The notes below the pieces were generated by a model. It was not told the DNA's origin, ran no database searches, and saw only the letters and a list, made by a program, of their open reading frames with translations. A DNA stretch of 62,799 nucleotides from Methylococcaceae bacterium. Its GTDB lineage: Bacteria; Pseudomonadota; Gammaproteobacteria; Methylococcales; Methylomonadaceae. The position numbers were made by a program, and so were the translations under genes. The stretch spans positions 1 to 62,799 of the forward strand of contig JAKIUK010000016.1 in the NCBI GenBank assembly GCA_021647585.1, in the 5' to 3' direction. This document shows positions 44,197 to 52,161 of the stretch, one piece after another (positions within the stretch are counted from its first letter, which is position 1; each line of letters begins with the position of its first letter).

Positions 44197-46452
44197 TTAA
44201 AGATTGTTTAGGCCGGTTAAAAATGTGTCGCTATCTTGATATCCAATTACTCGGGATGCTTTGCGTTCCAGTTTGTCTGGACCAAAAAAGATGATTGCTG
44301 GTGGTCCAATTAAGTTGAATTTCTTTAATAGTGCTTTATCATTTGCTGAATTTTTGGTGACATCTGCCTGAATTAAAACAAAGCTAGAGAGTTTTTGTTT
44401 TACTTTTTCATCGGTAAAAGTGTACGCCTCCATTTCTTTACAGGAAATACACCAGTCAGCATAAAAATCCAGCATAACATTCTGGTTTTTAGTGTTGGCT
44501 TGCTCAAGCGCTTGATCTAGTTCAGCTAAAGAAGCAATTCTTTTAAAGGCTATGCCTTGCTCTTGTTCTGATGCCTGGCTAGTACCAAAGCCTCGTAAAG
44601 GTTGTAACGGATTAGTATTGCCCATACTAAAACCAATGAGCAGCAAAATACCATAGATTAGCATCATTACGCCTAAACCTTTCCATAATTTGAGCCAACC
44701 GGATGATTGTTCGGGTAACGGATCCAAAGCCCGTACATAAATGGCTGGAAAAATGAATAGGGCAGCCGTTAGCAACATGGTGACTGAGGCAGGAAGAATC
44801 CGGTCCAGCATCCATACCGAGACGGCTAACATGATGACCCCAAAAAGGGCCTTAGTTGAATTTAACCAATGGCCTGCTTTAGGTAACAGTTTGCCTGCTG
44901 ATGCGCCCAGCAGAAGTAGAGGCGATCCCATTGCAAATCCCATGACAAACAATGCAGAACCACCTAGAATTACATCTCCAGTTTGTCCTATATAGATCAA
45001 TGCGCCAGCCAACGGTGCAGCAACACAAGGCCCTACAATTAATGATGAAAGTGCACCCATGATGGCCGCACCGAGATAAGAGCCATCTCTATGTTTGTCG
45101 CTGGAATTATGTAGTTTTGCCTGTAGAGACTTAGGTAATTCAAGGCTGTAAAAACCAAACATGGATAAAGAAAGCACAATGAAAATAGCACTGAAAAGCG
45201 CAATGATCCAGGGTTCCTGGAAGGTAGCTTGCAGGTTACTGCCAAATAAGGCTGCCAGAATGCCAAAGGCGGTATAGGTTAAGGCCGAAGCAAAGACATA
45301 GCTAAGGGAGAGTAAAAATGCTTTTCGAGTAGTAATCGATGGACCTTGACCTACAATAATACCGGATAAAATAGGTATCATAGGGAAGATGCAAGGGGTA
45401 AATGCCAATAGAAGACCAAAACCAAAGAAGCTGAGTAAAGTGAGGCCCAAAGAGTCGCTTTTTAATGAATGAAATATCTGGTCTTGTTCTGCTAAACTGG
45501 TTGGGTTTTGCATTGCTGATATTTGATTGTTGGGTTGCAAATTCTCCGGGATTAGCAGTTCTATTTTGCTATTCATCGGTGGATAGCAGACGCCTCGGTC
45601 AGCACAGCCCTGATATTTTGCTAACAGGGTGATGGTTTGAGCGGCTTTTCCTGTGCGTATAAGGGGGACATCAAAACTAAGTTCATTATAAAATATTTGT
45701 ACCTGACCAAATGATTCGTCATGATAAGGCTCACCCTGAGGTATATTAATGGTGCCTAGTTGAGTCGTTTCGTTATTAGCAAGACTGAGTTTGGTTTTGT
45801 CCCTATACAAATAGTAACCATCTGCAATAAGCCAGTTAACATGAAGTGTATTTGCATCTTTAACGGTGGCAAAAAACTGGAATGCTTGTTCGGCAGGGAG
45901 TAACTCATTTTGAAAAAAGTTAAGTTTTAAGCCATTAAAACGGCTGATAAGCTGTTTAACAGGATCAGTTTTTGAGGGGGGGCTGGCAAAAGGTAAATTA
46001 ACGGTTAATAGTTTTTTTTGTGGGGGGTAGCAAATGCCAATATCAGCACACCCTTGATATTTGACCTGGATTTCTAGAGTAGAAAGAGATTTTTCATTGA
46101 TGAAAGGGACTGTTATTTTTAGCTGATTGCGGTATATTTCCATGTCACCAAAAAACTCATCATGCTTGGATTTACCTGTCGGCATGTTGGGAACGCCTAA
46201 ATTTATATCTTTTGACTGTGTAGTAATGCTGGTTTTACTGCGGTATAAATAGTAGCCATCGGCTATAGCCCATGAAATTTCAATCTGATCTGCAGAAATG
46301 GCCTTGGCGGAAACAATATATGCCTGATCTGCGGGCAGTAAATCTTTAGTGCCTAAGGCCAGGGTTAGTTGTGCAAAGAGTATGAAAAAGCTAAAGCTAA
46401 TTGCTTTGATCCTAGAAAGATCAGTTGGGCGCGAGATTATAGTGCAATCCAT
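44197..46452 (-). CDS. dsbD: Thiol:disulfide interchange protein DsbD with duplicated N-terminal domain
   Basis: Carries electrons from thioredoxin across the inner membrane to periplasmic thiols. About 751 residues from ATG 46452. Order: signal peptide, two tandem DsbD-alpha domains (each starts LPADQAY or LPAEQAF and ends YQGCADIGICYPP or YQGCADRGVCYPP), eight membrane segments with TPCIFPMIP and GPCVAAPLAG, then the C-terminal thioredoxin domain (ADWCISCKE). Most family members have one alpha domain. The start codon and the first signal-peptide residues are encoded by R1 copy I. The frame stays open upstream to 46713, so the start is uncertain. Confidence 0.88.
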   Translation of the reverse strand: MDCTIISRPTDLSRIKAISFSFFILFAQLTLALGTKDLLPADQAYIVSAKAISADQIEISWAIADGYYLYRSKTSITTQSKDINLGVPNMPTGKSKHDEFFGDMEIYRNQLKITVPFINEKSLSTLEIQVKYQGCADIGICYPPQKKLLTVNLPFASPPSKTDPVKQLISRFNGLKLNFFQNELLPAEQAFQFFATVKDANTLHVNWLIADGYYLYRDKTKLSLANNETTQLGTINIPQGEPYHDESFGQVQIFYNELSFDVPLIRTGKAAQTITLLAKYQGCADRGVCYPPMNSKIELLIPENLQPNNQISAMQNPTSLAEQDQIFHSLKSDSLGLTLLSFFGFGLLLAFTPCIFPMIPILSGIIVGQGPSITTRKAFLLSLSYVFASALTYTAFGILAALFGSNLQATFQEPWIIALFSAIFIVLSLSMFGFYSLELPKSLQAKLHNSSDKHRDGSYLGAAIMGALSSLIVGPCVAAPLAGALIYIGQTGDVILGGSALFVMGFAMGSPLLLLGASAGKLLPKAGHWLNSTKALFGVIMLAVSVWMLDRILPASVTMLLTAALFIFPAIYVRALDPLPEQSSGWLKLWKGLGVMMLIYGILLLIGFSMGNTNPLQPLRGFGTSQASEQEQGIAFKRIASLAELDQALEQANTKNQNVMLDFYADWCISCKEMEAYTFTDEKVKQKLSSFVLIQADVTKNSANDKALLKKFNLIGPPAIIFFGPDKLERKASRVIGYQDSDTFLTGLNNL

Positions 46453-46573
46453 TGGTTTCACAGTGCTTTGAAAAAATCTTAGCCTCACCCATTCGGTTAG
46501 GTGGGTATTTTTTTGAAGTTCTGTGGAATCAATGGGTTGTGCCATAATCCGTGATCCAACTGATTTTTCTAGG
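46411..46573. repeat. R1 element, copy I (163 bp), overlapping the dsbD 5' end
   Basis: CCTAGAAAGATCAGTTGG to CCAACTGATTTTTCTAGG, flanked on both sides by TTGAT, a 5-bp target duplication. Differs at only 3 positions from copy B, inverted. Read on the minus strand it is open in the dsbD frame. It contributes MDCTIISRPTDLSR to the dsbD product, just before the hydrophobic signal segment. Confidence 0.95.
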
Positions 46574-46713
46574 TTGATTAAAGACATGTATCTATCCGTT
46601 ACTAGTATTCGTATATTGCGATCAAGAGGGACAGCAGAAACTTTGGGAAGTTCAAAGCGCGCAGCAACTGAGGCAAGTTTATAGAATGTGCTTTCTGTTG
46701 TCAGCACATCCAC
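46574..46713 (-). other. Open stretch between pqqE and the R1 copy in dsbD
   Basis: From GTG 46713 to the edge of copy I the minus strand encodes an unbroken peptide (segments DVLTTESTFYKLASVAARFE and VSAVPLDRNIRILVTD) in frame with dsbD. I do not recognise it. It could be the remnant of the native dsbD leader or another gene truncated by the element, or simply part of a longer N-terminus. Confidence 0.4.
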
Positions 46714-46724
46714 TGGCTTATGAC

Positions 46725-47852
46725 TTATGAATATTTTTTAGAGTTTTTGCTGTTACGAAAAATCAGTGGTTTTTCATCATTAGAAAATGCACTGGTCCTT
46801 GCTGAGTCCAGGGCCTCTTGAATAACGTGATGGTCAGGTGATTTAATGCAGACAGGGTCTGTTTTATACATATCTCCGGTTAGCATATAGGCTTGGCAGC
46901 GGCAACCACCGAAATCTTTTTCTTTTTCATCACAACTCCGGCAAGGTTCTTTCATCCATTCATTTCCGCGAAAGAAATTGAATGTTTTTGATTCATTCCA
47001 AATTTCTTCAATGCTGTAGTCATTTACGTTTGGACATTCCAGACCAGGTAAATCACGGGCAGAATGACACGGCAGCGCGACACCATCTGGCGCAATGGTT
47101 AGGAAAGTTGTTCCCCAGCCATTCATACAGGCTTTGGGGCGGTCTTCATGGAAGTCGGGAATAACGTAATATATCTTCATTTTACCTGCGACTTTTTCTT
47201 TATAAGCTTGAGCTATGACTTCCGCTTCTTCAAACTGTTCCTTGGTGGGTAGCAGCAAGTCTCTGTTTTTATGTGCCCAGCCATAATACTGAGTATTAGC
47301 TAGTTCCAGATAGTCGGCACCTAATTCTTCCGCCATTTCCAGGATTTGTGTCATCTGGTGTATGTTTTCTCTATGAATAACAACACATAAGACCATGGGG
47401 TAACCATGTTTTTTGACTAAATGAGCAACTTGTTTTTTGCTTTCAAAAGATTCAGTGCCTGCTATATGATCGTTTAGTTCTTGCGAACTGGCTTGAATAC
47501 TTACTTGTATATGGTCTAATCCGGCTTCTTTTAACTGAATGATTTTTTCTTCAGTCAAGCCATAGCCTGATGTGATCAAGTTTGAGTAGAAACCGTGTGT
47601 ACGGGCATGTTGAACCAGTTCAGGTAAGTCTTGGCGAGTTAATGGCTCGCCACCTGAAAAACCAAGCTGTACTGCACCCATTTTTCTGGCTTGGGTTAAC
47701 ACACGTTTCCAGTCTTTAGTGCTGATTTCCGAGCTATGTTTGCTATAGTCCAGAGGGTTAGAACAATAAGGGCATTGTAGAGGGCATTTATATGTCAGTT
47801 CTGCTAGTAACCAGCGGGGAGGGGTGATTTTAAGGTTGTTGGATCCAGCCAT
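46725..47852 (-). CDS. pqqE: PQQ biosynthesis radical SAM protein PqqE
   Basis: Forms the Glu-Tyr carbon-carbon crosslink in PqqA. 375 residues with the radical SAM cluster motif CPLQCPYC near residue 20, a GGEPL segment, and the C-terminal SPASM cysteines (CHSARD, CRSCDEKEKDFGGCRCQ). Overlaps pqqD by 23 bases. ATG start. The chaperone PqqD presents PqqA to it. Confidence 0.97.
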   Translation of the reverse strand: MAGSNNLKITPPRWLLAELTYKCPLQCPYCSNPLDYSKHSSEISTKDWKRVLTQARKMGAVQLGFSGGEPLTRQDLPELVQHARTHGFYSNLITSGYGLTEEKIIQLKEAGLDHIQVSIQASSQELNDHIAGTESFESKKQVAHLVKKHGYPMVLCVVIHRENIHQMTQILEMAEELGADYLELANTQYYGWAHKNRDLLLPTKEQFEEAEVIAQAYKEKVAGKMKIYYVIPDFHEDRPKACMNGWGTTFLTIAPDGVALPCHSARDLPGLECPNVNDYSIEEIWNESKTFNFFRGNEWMKEPCRSCDEKEKDFGGCRCQAYMLTGDMYKTDPVCIKSPDHHVIQEALDSARTSAFSNDEKPLIFRNSKNSKKYS

Positions 47853-48102
47853 TTTGTAATGCGTCCTCTAGGAAATTACTAATATCGTTTGTTAAGCCAC
47901 TGGTTGAAAATTTCTCTTCCAAAGCAGTGACAAGCTGTTCAAGTGTACGTGAACCATCGCATAGTTTTAATATTTCAGCTGAACTTTGGTTAAGCTCTAC
48001 CATGCCTTCAGGATATAAGATAACATCTTTTTGCTGGACTTCTTCCCATTGTAAACGGTGCATGGGGGAAAAGTTGATGGTTAATTCAGGATTTAAAGTC
48101 AT
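47830..48102 (-). CDS. pqqD: PqqA-binding chaperone PqqD
   Basis: 90 residues of the PqqD family, with the conserved LQWEEVQQKDVILYPEGMVE and LNQSSAEILKLCDG segments. It binds the PqqA peptide for PqqE. Overlaps pqqE. It is separated from pqqABC by 1.2 kb carrying an opposite-strand cytochrome gene, so pqqDE need their own promoter. Confidence 0.95.
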   Translation of the reverse strand: MTLNPELTINFSPMHRLQWEEVQQKDVILYPEGMVELNQSSAEILKLCDGSRTLEQLVTALEEKFSTSGLTNDISNFLEDALQNGWIQQP

Positions 48103-48441
48103 ATTAATACTCTGGCCTTTATGATCTATTTAGTCTAAGTATATGTCATATAGTAATATTCTTCTTCAGAATCTAACAGGTGCAAAATATTTTGTTAATA
48201 ACAAGGAAAGCCTTGAAAAGAAGGGGTTAATCTCTGTATTTAGGTTAAGTAATTGAATTAATTGTTTATTTATATGAAAAGTGGAGGTTAAAGTTTTATT
48301 CATAATTGATTTAACTATCTTCATCTATTAGCATGCTACCTTGATATTTAAAATAACCAGGTTTAATTGTGATAATCCTGTTTTTTTACTTATCATTTTT
48401 ATGGAATATTTTTACAATTATATGAGATTTAAAAATAAAAT
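48103..48441. other. AT-rich divergent intergenic region between pqqD and the cytochrome gene
   Basis: 339 bp between two divergent starts, very AT-rich. A small palindrome TTGTTAATAACAA lies at about 48193-48205. No clear -35/-10 pair, operator or RNA recognised. Promoters for pqqDE and for the cytochrome gene must be here. The cytochrome ATG lacks an obvious Shine-Dalgarno. Confidence 0.5.
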
Positions 48442-49041
48442 ATGAAACAAGTAATGATGTCATTAATAAGTGGTCTTTTCCTGGTGATTAGTGGGCAAGG
48501 GCAAGCTAAAGAAGTAGATATTCAGGTTGGAAAAAATGCATTTGAAACCTGTAGAGGCTGTCATAGTTCGCCAAATGCCAGTAATGTTTATCCGACATAC
48601 TATGTGCCAAAGATTGGAGGGCAGCGGAAAGGATATATTGCTTCTGCATTAACAGCATATAAGCATGAAGCTAGACCACGTAGTTCTATGTTGGCCAATA
48701 CTTATGATTTGACTGATGATGTAACAGAAGCACTTGCTGCGTATATAGAAATATCAGCAGGTAAAAAAAGTAAAGCGCCTTATACGGGGAACCCTTCAGC
48801 AGGTGAAAAGTTAGCTGGAATTTGTCTTTCTTGTCATACAGATGATTTGAGCGATGCAGCAACGGGACCCATTTTAGCGGGACAGTATGGTAATTATTTA
48901 TTGAAGGTGATGAAGGATTATCAGCAAGGATCAAGAAAAGATCCTGTAATGCAGAGCATGTTAGCTGATTTTACTGAAGAAAATCTGGAAGATATAGCAT
49001 CTTATTTTGCAAATATGAATAGCTTGAGTGTGGTTAGGTAA
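48442..49041 (+). CDS. Dihaem cytochrome c (c4/c553-like)
   Basis: 199 residues: a signal peptide ending near GQA/KEV, and two class I cytochrome c domains with CRGCH (C37, C40, H41) and CLSCH (C128, C131, H132); likely axial Met residues are in RSSMLAN and MQSMLADF. Periplasmic electron carrier. It lies on the opposite strand between pqqC and pqqD, so a link to PQQ-dependent dehydrogenases is suggested by position only. Confidence 0.92.
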   Translation: MKQVMMSLISGLFLVISGQGQAKEVDIQVGKNAFETCRGCHSSPNASNVYPTYYVPKIGGQRKGYIASALTAYKHEARPRSSMLANTYDLTDDVTEALAAYIEISAGKKSKAPYTGNPSAGEKLAGICLSCHTDDLSDAATGPILAGQYGNYLLKVMKDYQQGSRKDPVMQSMLADFTEENLEDIASYFANMNSLSVVR

Positions 49042-49121
49042 TTATTTAATAAAAAAAATGACTATTAATAAAACACTGGTTAAACTTTAAGAATAAGTAA
49101 GCCCTAGTTGTTTTAATATTC

Positions 49122-49202
49122 TGTCATTTCGACCAGAGGGAGAATTCTTTTTGCTCAGTAGTAATCTGGACTCAAGATTCCTTCCTCTGGTCGGAATGAC
49201 AC
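49122..49202. repeat. R6 inverted repeat, REP-like
   Basis: TGTCATTTCGACCAGAGG (49122-49139) and CCTCTGGTCGGAATGACA (49184-49202) are near-complementary arms around a 44-bp middle with AGAATTCTT. Located between the convergent cytochrome gene and pqqC. A half copy occurs at 3914-3946. It may act as a bidirectional terminator or transcript stabiliser. Confidence 0.65.
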
Positions 49203-49211
49203 TGTCAGTTG

Positions 49212-49320
49212 AAATGGTTGCGTAGCTTGCTATGCGCCCATTCCATAGTCTTGCTATTGAGGAAAATCAACTCGTTATAAATTCCGCATCCGTGACCGCA
49301 CAGAGTATAACTTGCATTGA
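49212..49320. repeat. R3 element, copy 3 (degenerate half)
   Basis: AAATGGTTGCGTAGCTTGCT and the following GCGCCCATTCC match the right half of R3 copy 1 (41102-41263), with drift toward the end. Located just after R6 and before the pqqC stop. No left terminal repeat is visible. Confidence 0.5.
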
Positions 49321-49334
49321 TTGCCTATTGAATT

Positions 49335-50066
49335 TTATTTCTCAACATTAAAGTAAGGTGGCATATCATTAATATAAGCCATATACATTGCATCGGCCAT
49401 GGACCATAGAACATCAAGTTTAAACTGAAGTATTTCCACCATACGGTCTTGTTGCTTGCGAGTTTTATACCAATCTAAAGTGATTTCCAGGCCATGCTCA
49501 ACATCTCTGCGTGCTTCCGAAAGTCGTTTCTGGAAATATATGTAACCTTCTTTCTCAATCCAAGGGTAGAGTTCTGGCCAGTTGTCTAAACGTTGTTTAT
49601 GAATTTTAGGCGCGAACATTTCTGTTAAGGATGAACTTGCTGCTTCATGCCACTCCGATCTTCTGGCAAAATTTACATAGGCATCAACAGCAAAGCGTAC
49701 GGCTGGGAGTACATGCTCTAATGAAGTGACTTCTTCACGTGTCATGCCAACAGCAATACCAAGTTGCACCCATGCTTCAATGCCACCCGGGTCACCAGGG
49801 TGACCATCATGATCAAGAATACGTTGCGTCCATATGGCACGTGTTTCACGATCAGGACAATTAGCTAAAATATTGGCATCTTTAATTGGAATCATTATTT
49901 GGTAATAAAACCGATTGGCAACCCAGCCCTGTAATTGCTTTTTGTTTAGTTTACCTTCATTCATCAAGGTATGGATAGGATGATGAATGTGGTATTTGTT
50001 TTCCATACCCCGTAATTTAGTTTCAAACTCTTCTCTAGACCATGCTTCATTAGAACAACAACCCAT
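49335..50066 (-). CDS. pqqC: Pyrroloquinoline-quinone synthase PqqC
   Basis: Cofactorless oxidase for the final ring closure and eight-electron oxidation that gives PQQ. 243 residues with family hallmarks HHPIHTLMNEG, NRFYYQIMIPIKDA, RILDHDGHPGDPGGIEAW and RRDVEHGL. ATG start. An R4 element lies between it and pqqB. Confidence 0.97.
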   Translation of the reverse strand: MGCCSNEAWSREEFETKLRGMENKYHIHHPIHTLMNEGKLNKKQLQGWVANRFYYQIMIPIKDANILANCPDRETRAIWTQRILDHDGHPGDPGGIEAWVQLGIAVGMTREEVTSLEHVLPAVRFAVDAYVNFARRSEWHEAASSSLTEMFAPKIHKQRLDNWPELYPWIEKEGYIYFQKRLSEARRDVEHGLEITLDWYKTRKQQDRMVEILQFKLDVLWSMADAMYMAYINDMPPYFNVEK

Positions 50067-50083
50067 TCTGTTTACCTCTATTG

Positions 50084-50233
50084 TGTAGAGCGGACTTCAG
50101 TCCGCTAATTGCCAGAGGGCGGACTCGGCAACTGCTACTCGGTAATACTCCTGCATTACTCTACCTACAGGATCCTACCCTCGTGCGTTGCTCTACTCAG
50201 CACCATCGATGGTGCTATCAAGTCCACTCTACA
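50084..50233. repeat. R4 inverted-repeat element (150 bp) between pqqB and pqqC
   Basis: Ends TGTAGAGCGGACTT and AAGTCCACTCTACA are inverted repeats. It contains the AGCGGACTTCAGTCCGCT hairpin (50089-50106) and a perfect palindrome AGCACCATCGATGGTGCT (50199-50216). Related to 5464-5540. It occupies nearly all of the pqqB-pqqC gap. Confidence 0.7.
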
Positions 50234-50238
50234 ATGAT

Positions 50239-51147
50239 TTATAAATCAATTTCCATATTATCGTAAGCCACTTCAATACCTGACATATCAAGTATTTTAC
50301 GCTGTTCCGAATCTTCGTCTAAAATGGGGTTAGTGTTATTGATGTGGATCAATATTTTGCGGGGTTTTTCCATGGCATTTAAAATTTCAATCATGCCACC
50401 TTCGCCAGATTGTGGAATATGGCCAATAGCTCTAGCCAGTAACGGGCGGCCAACAGATGCTAACTCGTCATCTGTCCAAAATGTGCCGTCAACCATAACG
50501 CAGTCAGCTTCAATCATTGCTTTTTCTACGTGCGGTTCTATTACGCCTAAGCCGGGTGCATAAAAGGTGGTTTTGCCTGTTGAAATTTGACGAATCACCA
50601 TACCGATATTATCACCATCATGTGGATCATTTCTATGTGGTGAATAGGGAGGCGCTTTACTTTTAAGTGACAATGCAGTGAACTCAAGGTCATCAATGTT
50701 GGGTATGCTGAAAGAATCACCGTTCAATGGAATAGGATGATCATTCACGCCACAAAAATGTTCCAGAATATTAAAAATAGGAAAGCCAGTGGAAAGGTCT
50801 TGCTTCACCATTTCTGTACAATAAATATCCAGTGGATCGCCTTCACGAAGAATTAGCAGGCCTGTTACATGGTCGATTTGAGAATCGATGATAACAATGG
50901 CTTCTATGCCAGTACCACGTACTTTATTTTTAGGGTGAATTTCTGGAAAATTTTCTAATTGAGCGCGTACATCGGGCGAGGCATTAAACAATACCCAGTG
51001 TTCGCCATCAGATGAAACAGCAATAGATGATTGGTTACGAGTGCTGGCTCTGATAGAACCAGCTCTGACAGCTTTGCAATTTGGGCAGCTACAGTTCCAT
51101 TGAGGAAAGCCGCCACCTGCTCCTGAGCCGAGAACTCTGATTTTCAT
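50239..51147 (-). CDS. pqqB: PQQ biosynthesis protein PqqB
   Basis: A metallo-hydrolase-fold protein that hydroxylates the crosslinked Glu-Tyr intermediate in the pathway. 302 residues starting KIRVLGSGAGGGFPQWNC, with the NCSCPNCKAVR segment and IDSQIDHVTGLLILREG. ATG start. It is 115 nt downstream of pqqA, beyond a terminator that probably reduces read-through. Confidence 0.96.
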   Translation of the reverse strand: MKIRVLGSGAGGGFPQWNCSCPNCKAVRAGSIRASTRNQSSIAVSSDGEHWVLFNASPDVRAQLENFPEIHPKNKVRGTGIEAIVIIDSQIDHVTGLLILREGDPLDIYCTEMVKQDLSTGFPIFNILEHFCGVNDHPIPLNGDSFSIPNIDDLEFTALSLKSKAPPYSPHRNDPHDGDNIGMVIRQISTGKTTFYAPGLGVIEPHVEKAMIEADCVMVDGTFWTDDELASVGRPLLARAIGHIPQSGEGGMIEILNAMEKPRKILIHINNTNPILDEDSEQRKILDMSGIEVAYDNMEIDL

Positions 51148-51212
51148 ATTTATGCTAGGGAATTTAATTAGGATTAAGTTGCTGAATGATACGGTATTAA
51201 CAACTTGCAGGC

Positions 51213-51243
51213 AAAAAAAAGGGACTCTGTGAGTCCCTCTTTT
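51213..51243 (-). terminator. Rho-independent terminator between pqqA and pqqB
   Basis: On the minus strand AGGGACTC and GAGTCCCT form an 8-bp stem with a 3-nt loop (51220-51238) followed by eight T residues. Its position just after pqqA fits attenuation that gives more pqqA message than pqqB-C message, as proposed for other pqq operons. Confidence 0.85.
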
Positions 51244-51262
51244 ATGACATTAACCGCACTAA

Positions 51263-51337
51263 TTAACGGTTATAAATGTACATAGTTACTTCAAAACCAA
51301 AACGTAAGTCATTGTAAGCTGGTGTTTCCCATTTCAT
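51263..51337 (-). CDS. pqqA: PQQ precursor peptide PqqA
   Basis: A 24-residue peptide (too short for ordinary gene callers). It has the precursor core FEVTMYIYNR, where the Glu and Tyr in E-V-T-M-Y become the PQQ skeleton, and starts MKWETPAYND. AGGAGG-type ribosome-binding site (reverse of CCTCC at 51346-51350) 7 nt upstream. First gene of pqqABC. Confidence 0.97.
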   Translation of the reverse strand: MKWETPAYNDLRFGFEVTMYIYNR

Positions 51338-51698
51338 TGTATTTACCTCCAGAAGTTTTTATATATTTGTTAGCTTGATCAAGTAAGCTACTCCAAAGTA
51401 TACGATGAACTTTTTTTTTGCGCAACATATTAAAGCCCCCTATTCATTGACTATAGAGCTTGAATTATTTGTGATAAGTAAAATAATAGTATTGTGGTAT
51501 TTGTAGGGTATTGAAATTTAAAAGTATCTTTGTGATTTTTAGGGAATGCAGCTGAACTCAAATTCTGTTTGGAAACTATTTAAAGCAAGAATTTTATATA
51601 GGAAGATTGTATTGATAGGTTTTTGCTTGTACACAGAATGATAGAGCGTTATATTAAGGCCTAGATAAAAATGAGAATAGTGTGTTTAGGAGGGTAGT
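51338..51698. other. Intergenic region between pqqA and the small membrane gene
   Basis: 361 bp, AT-rich. It must contain the pqqA promoter (minus strand); I cannot identify it with confidence. A plausible plus-strand promoter for the downstream gene is listed separately. No RNA gene or repeat recognised. Confidence 0.5.
51627..51655 (+). promoter_or_regulatory. Possible sigma70 promoter for the 51699 gene
   Basis: TTGTAC (51627-51632) and TATATT (51650-51655) are separated by 17 nt. The resulting start site would lie about 40 nt before the ATG at 51699, which has a GGAGG ribosome-binding site. Predicted from sequence only. Confidence 0.35.
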
Positions 51699-51911
51699 AT
51701 GGTCGGTGATTTAATTGAAATTTTAATCGTTATGTGGATTGTTGCTTTGTTTGCATTTGCACCACTAGGTTATTTTATTTATATGTATACCATGAAAAGT
51801 GGAGAGCCTTTCGGTGATACAGAGCCTCATGGTGATAATGAATCAAAAATACTTGACTTGGTTGGAGTAGCGCTCCATGCCTTAAAAAAAGGTTTGATCG
51901 GAGGAAAATAA
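51699..51911 (+). CDS. Small single-pass membrane protein, uncharacterised
   Basis: 70 residues with one hydrophobic helix (about 5-31, IEILIVMWIVALFAFAPLGY core), then a polar acidic loop (DTEPHGDNESK) and a short amphipathic end. AGGAGGG sits 4-5 nt before the ATG, and a promoter-like pair lies upstream. Not recognised as a known family. It is divergent from pqqA. Confidence 0.7.
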   Translation: MVGDLIEILIVMWIVALFAFAPLGYFIYMYTMKSGEPFGDTEPHGDNESKILDLVGVALHALKKGLIGGK

Positions 51912-51974
51912 CGGATTTAGGCTTTCATTGTAGGGTGGGCTATGCTGCCCTGCCCTGCAATAATTTTAAAGTCG

Positions 51975-52144
51975 TAAGGGACGCGTATATTTAAGCTGGG
52001 TAATTGGCGCGAAGCGCATGGATGTGCAAGTGTCGCTTGAAGCAGGGTGCTGGTGTGACCATATCTGGCTATGTAACTGTTGCTACAACGAAGACGGCAG
52101 ACAAAAGACAAGTCACTGTTCAAGTTTTTTATGCACGTTCTTAA
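51975..52144. repeat. R3 inverted-repeat element, copy 2 (170 bp)
   Basis: TAAGGGACGCGTATATTTAA at the left and GCACGTTCTTAA at the right. Aligned inverted to copy 1 (41102), sharing GGGTAATTGGCG and CTACAACGAAG blocks. Located between the small membrane gene and the moeB stop. Noncoding. Confidence 0.7.
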
Positions 52145-52161
52145 GTAAAACTGTCATACTC

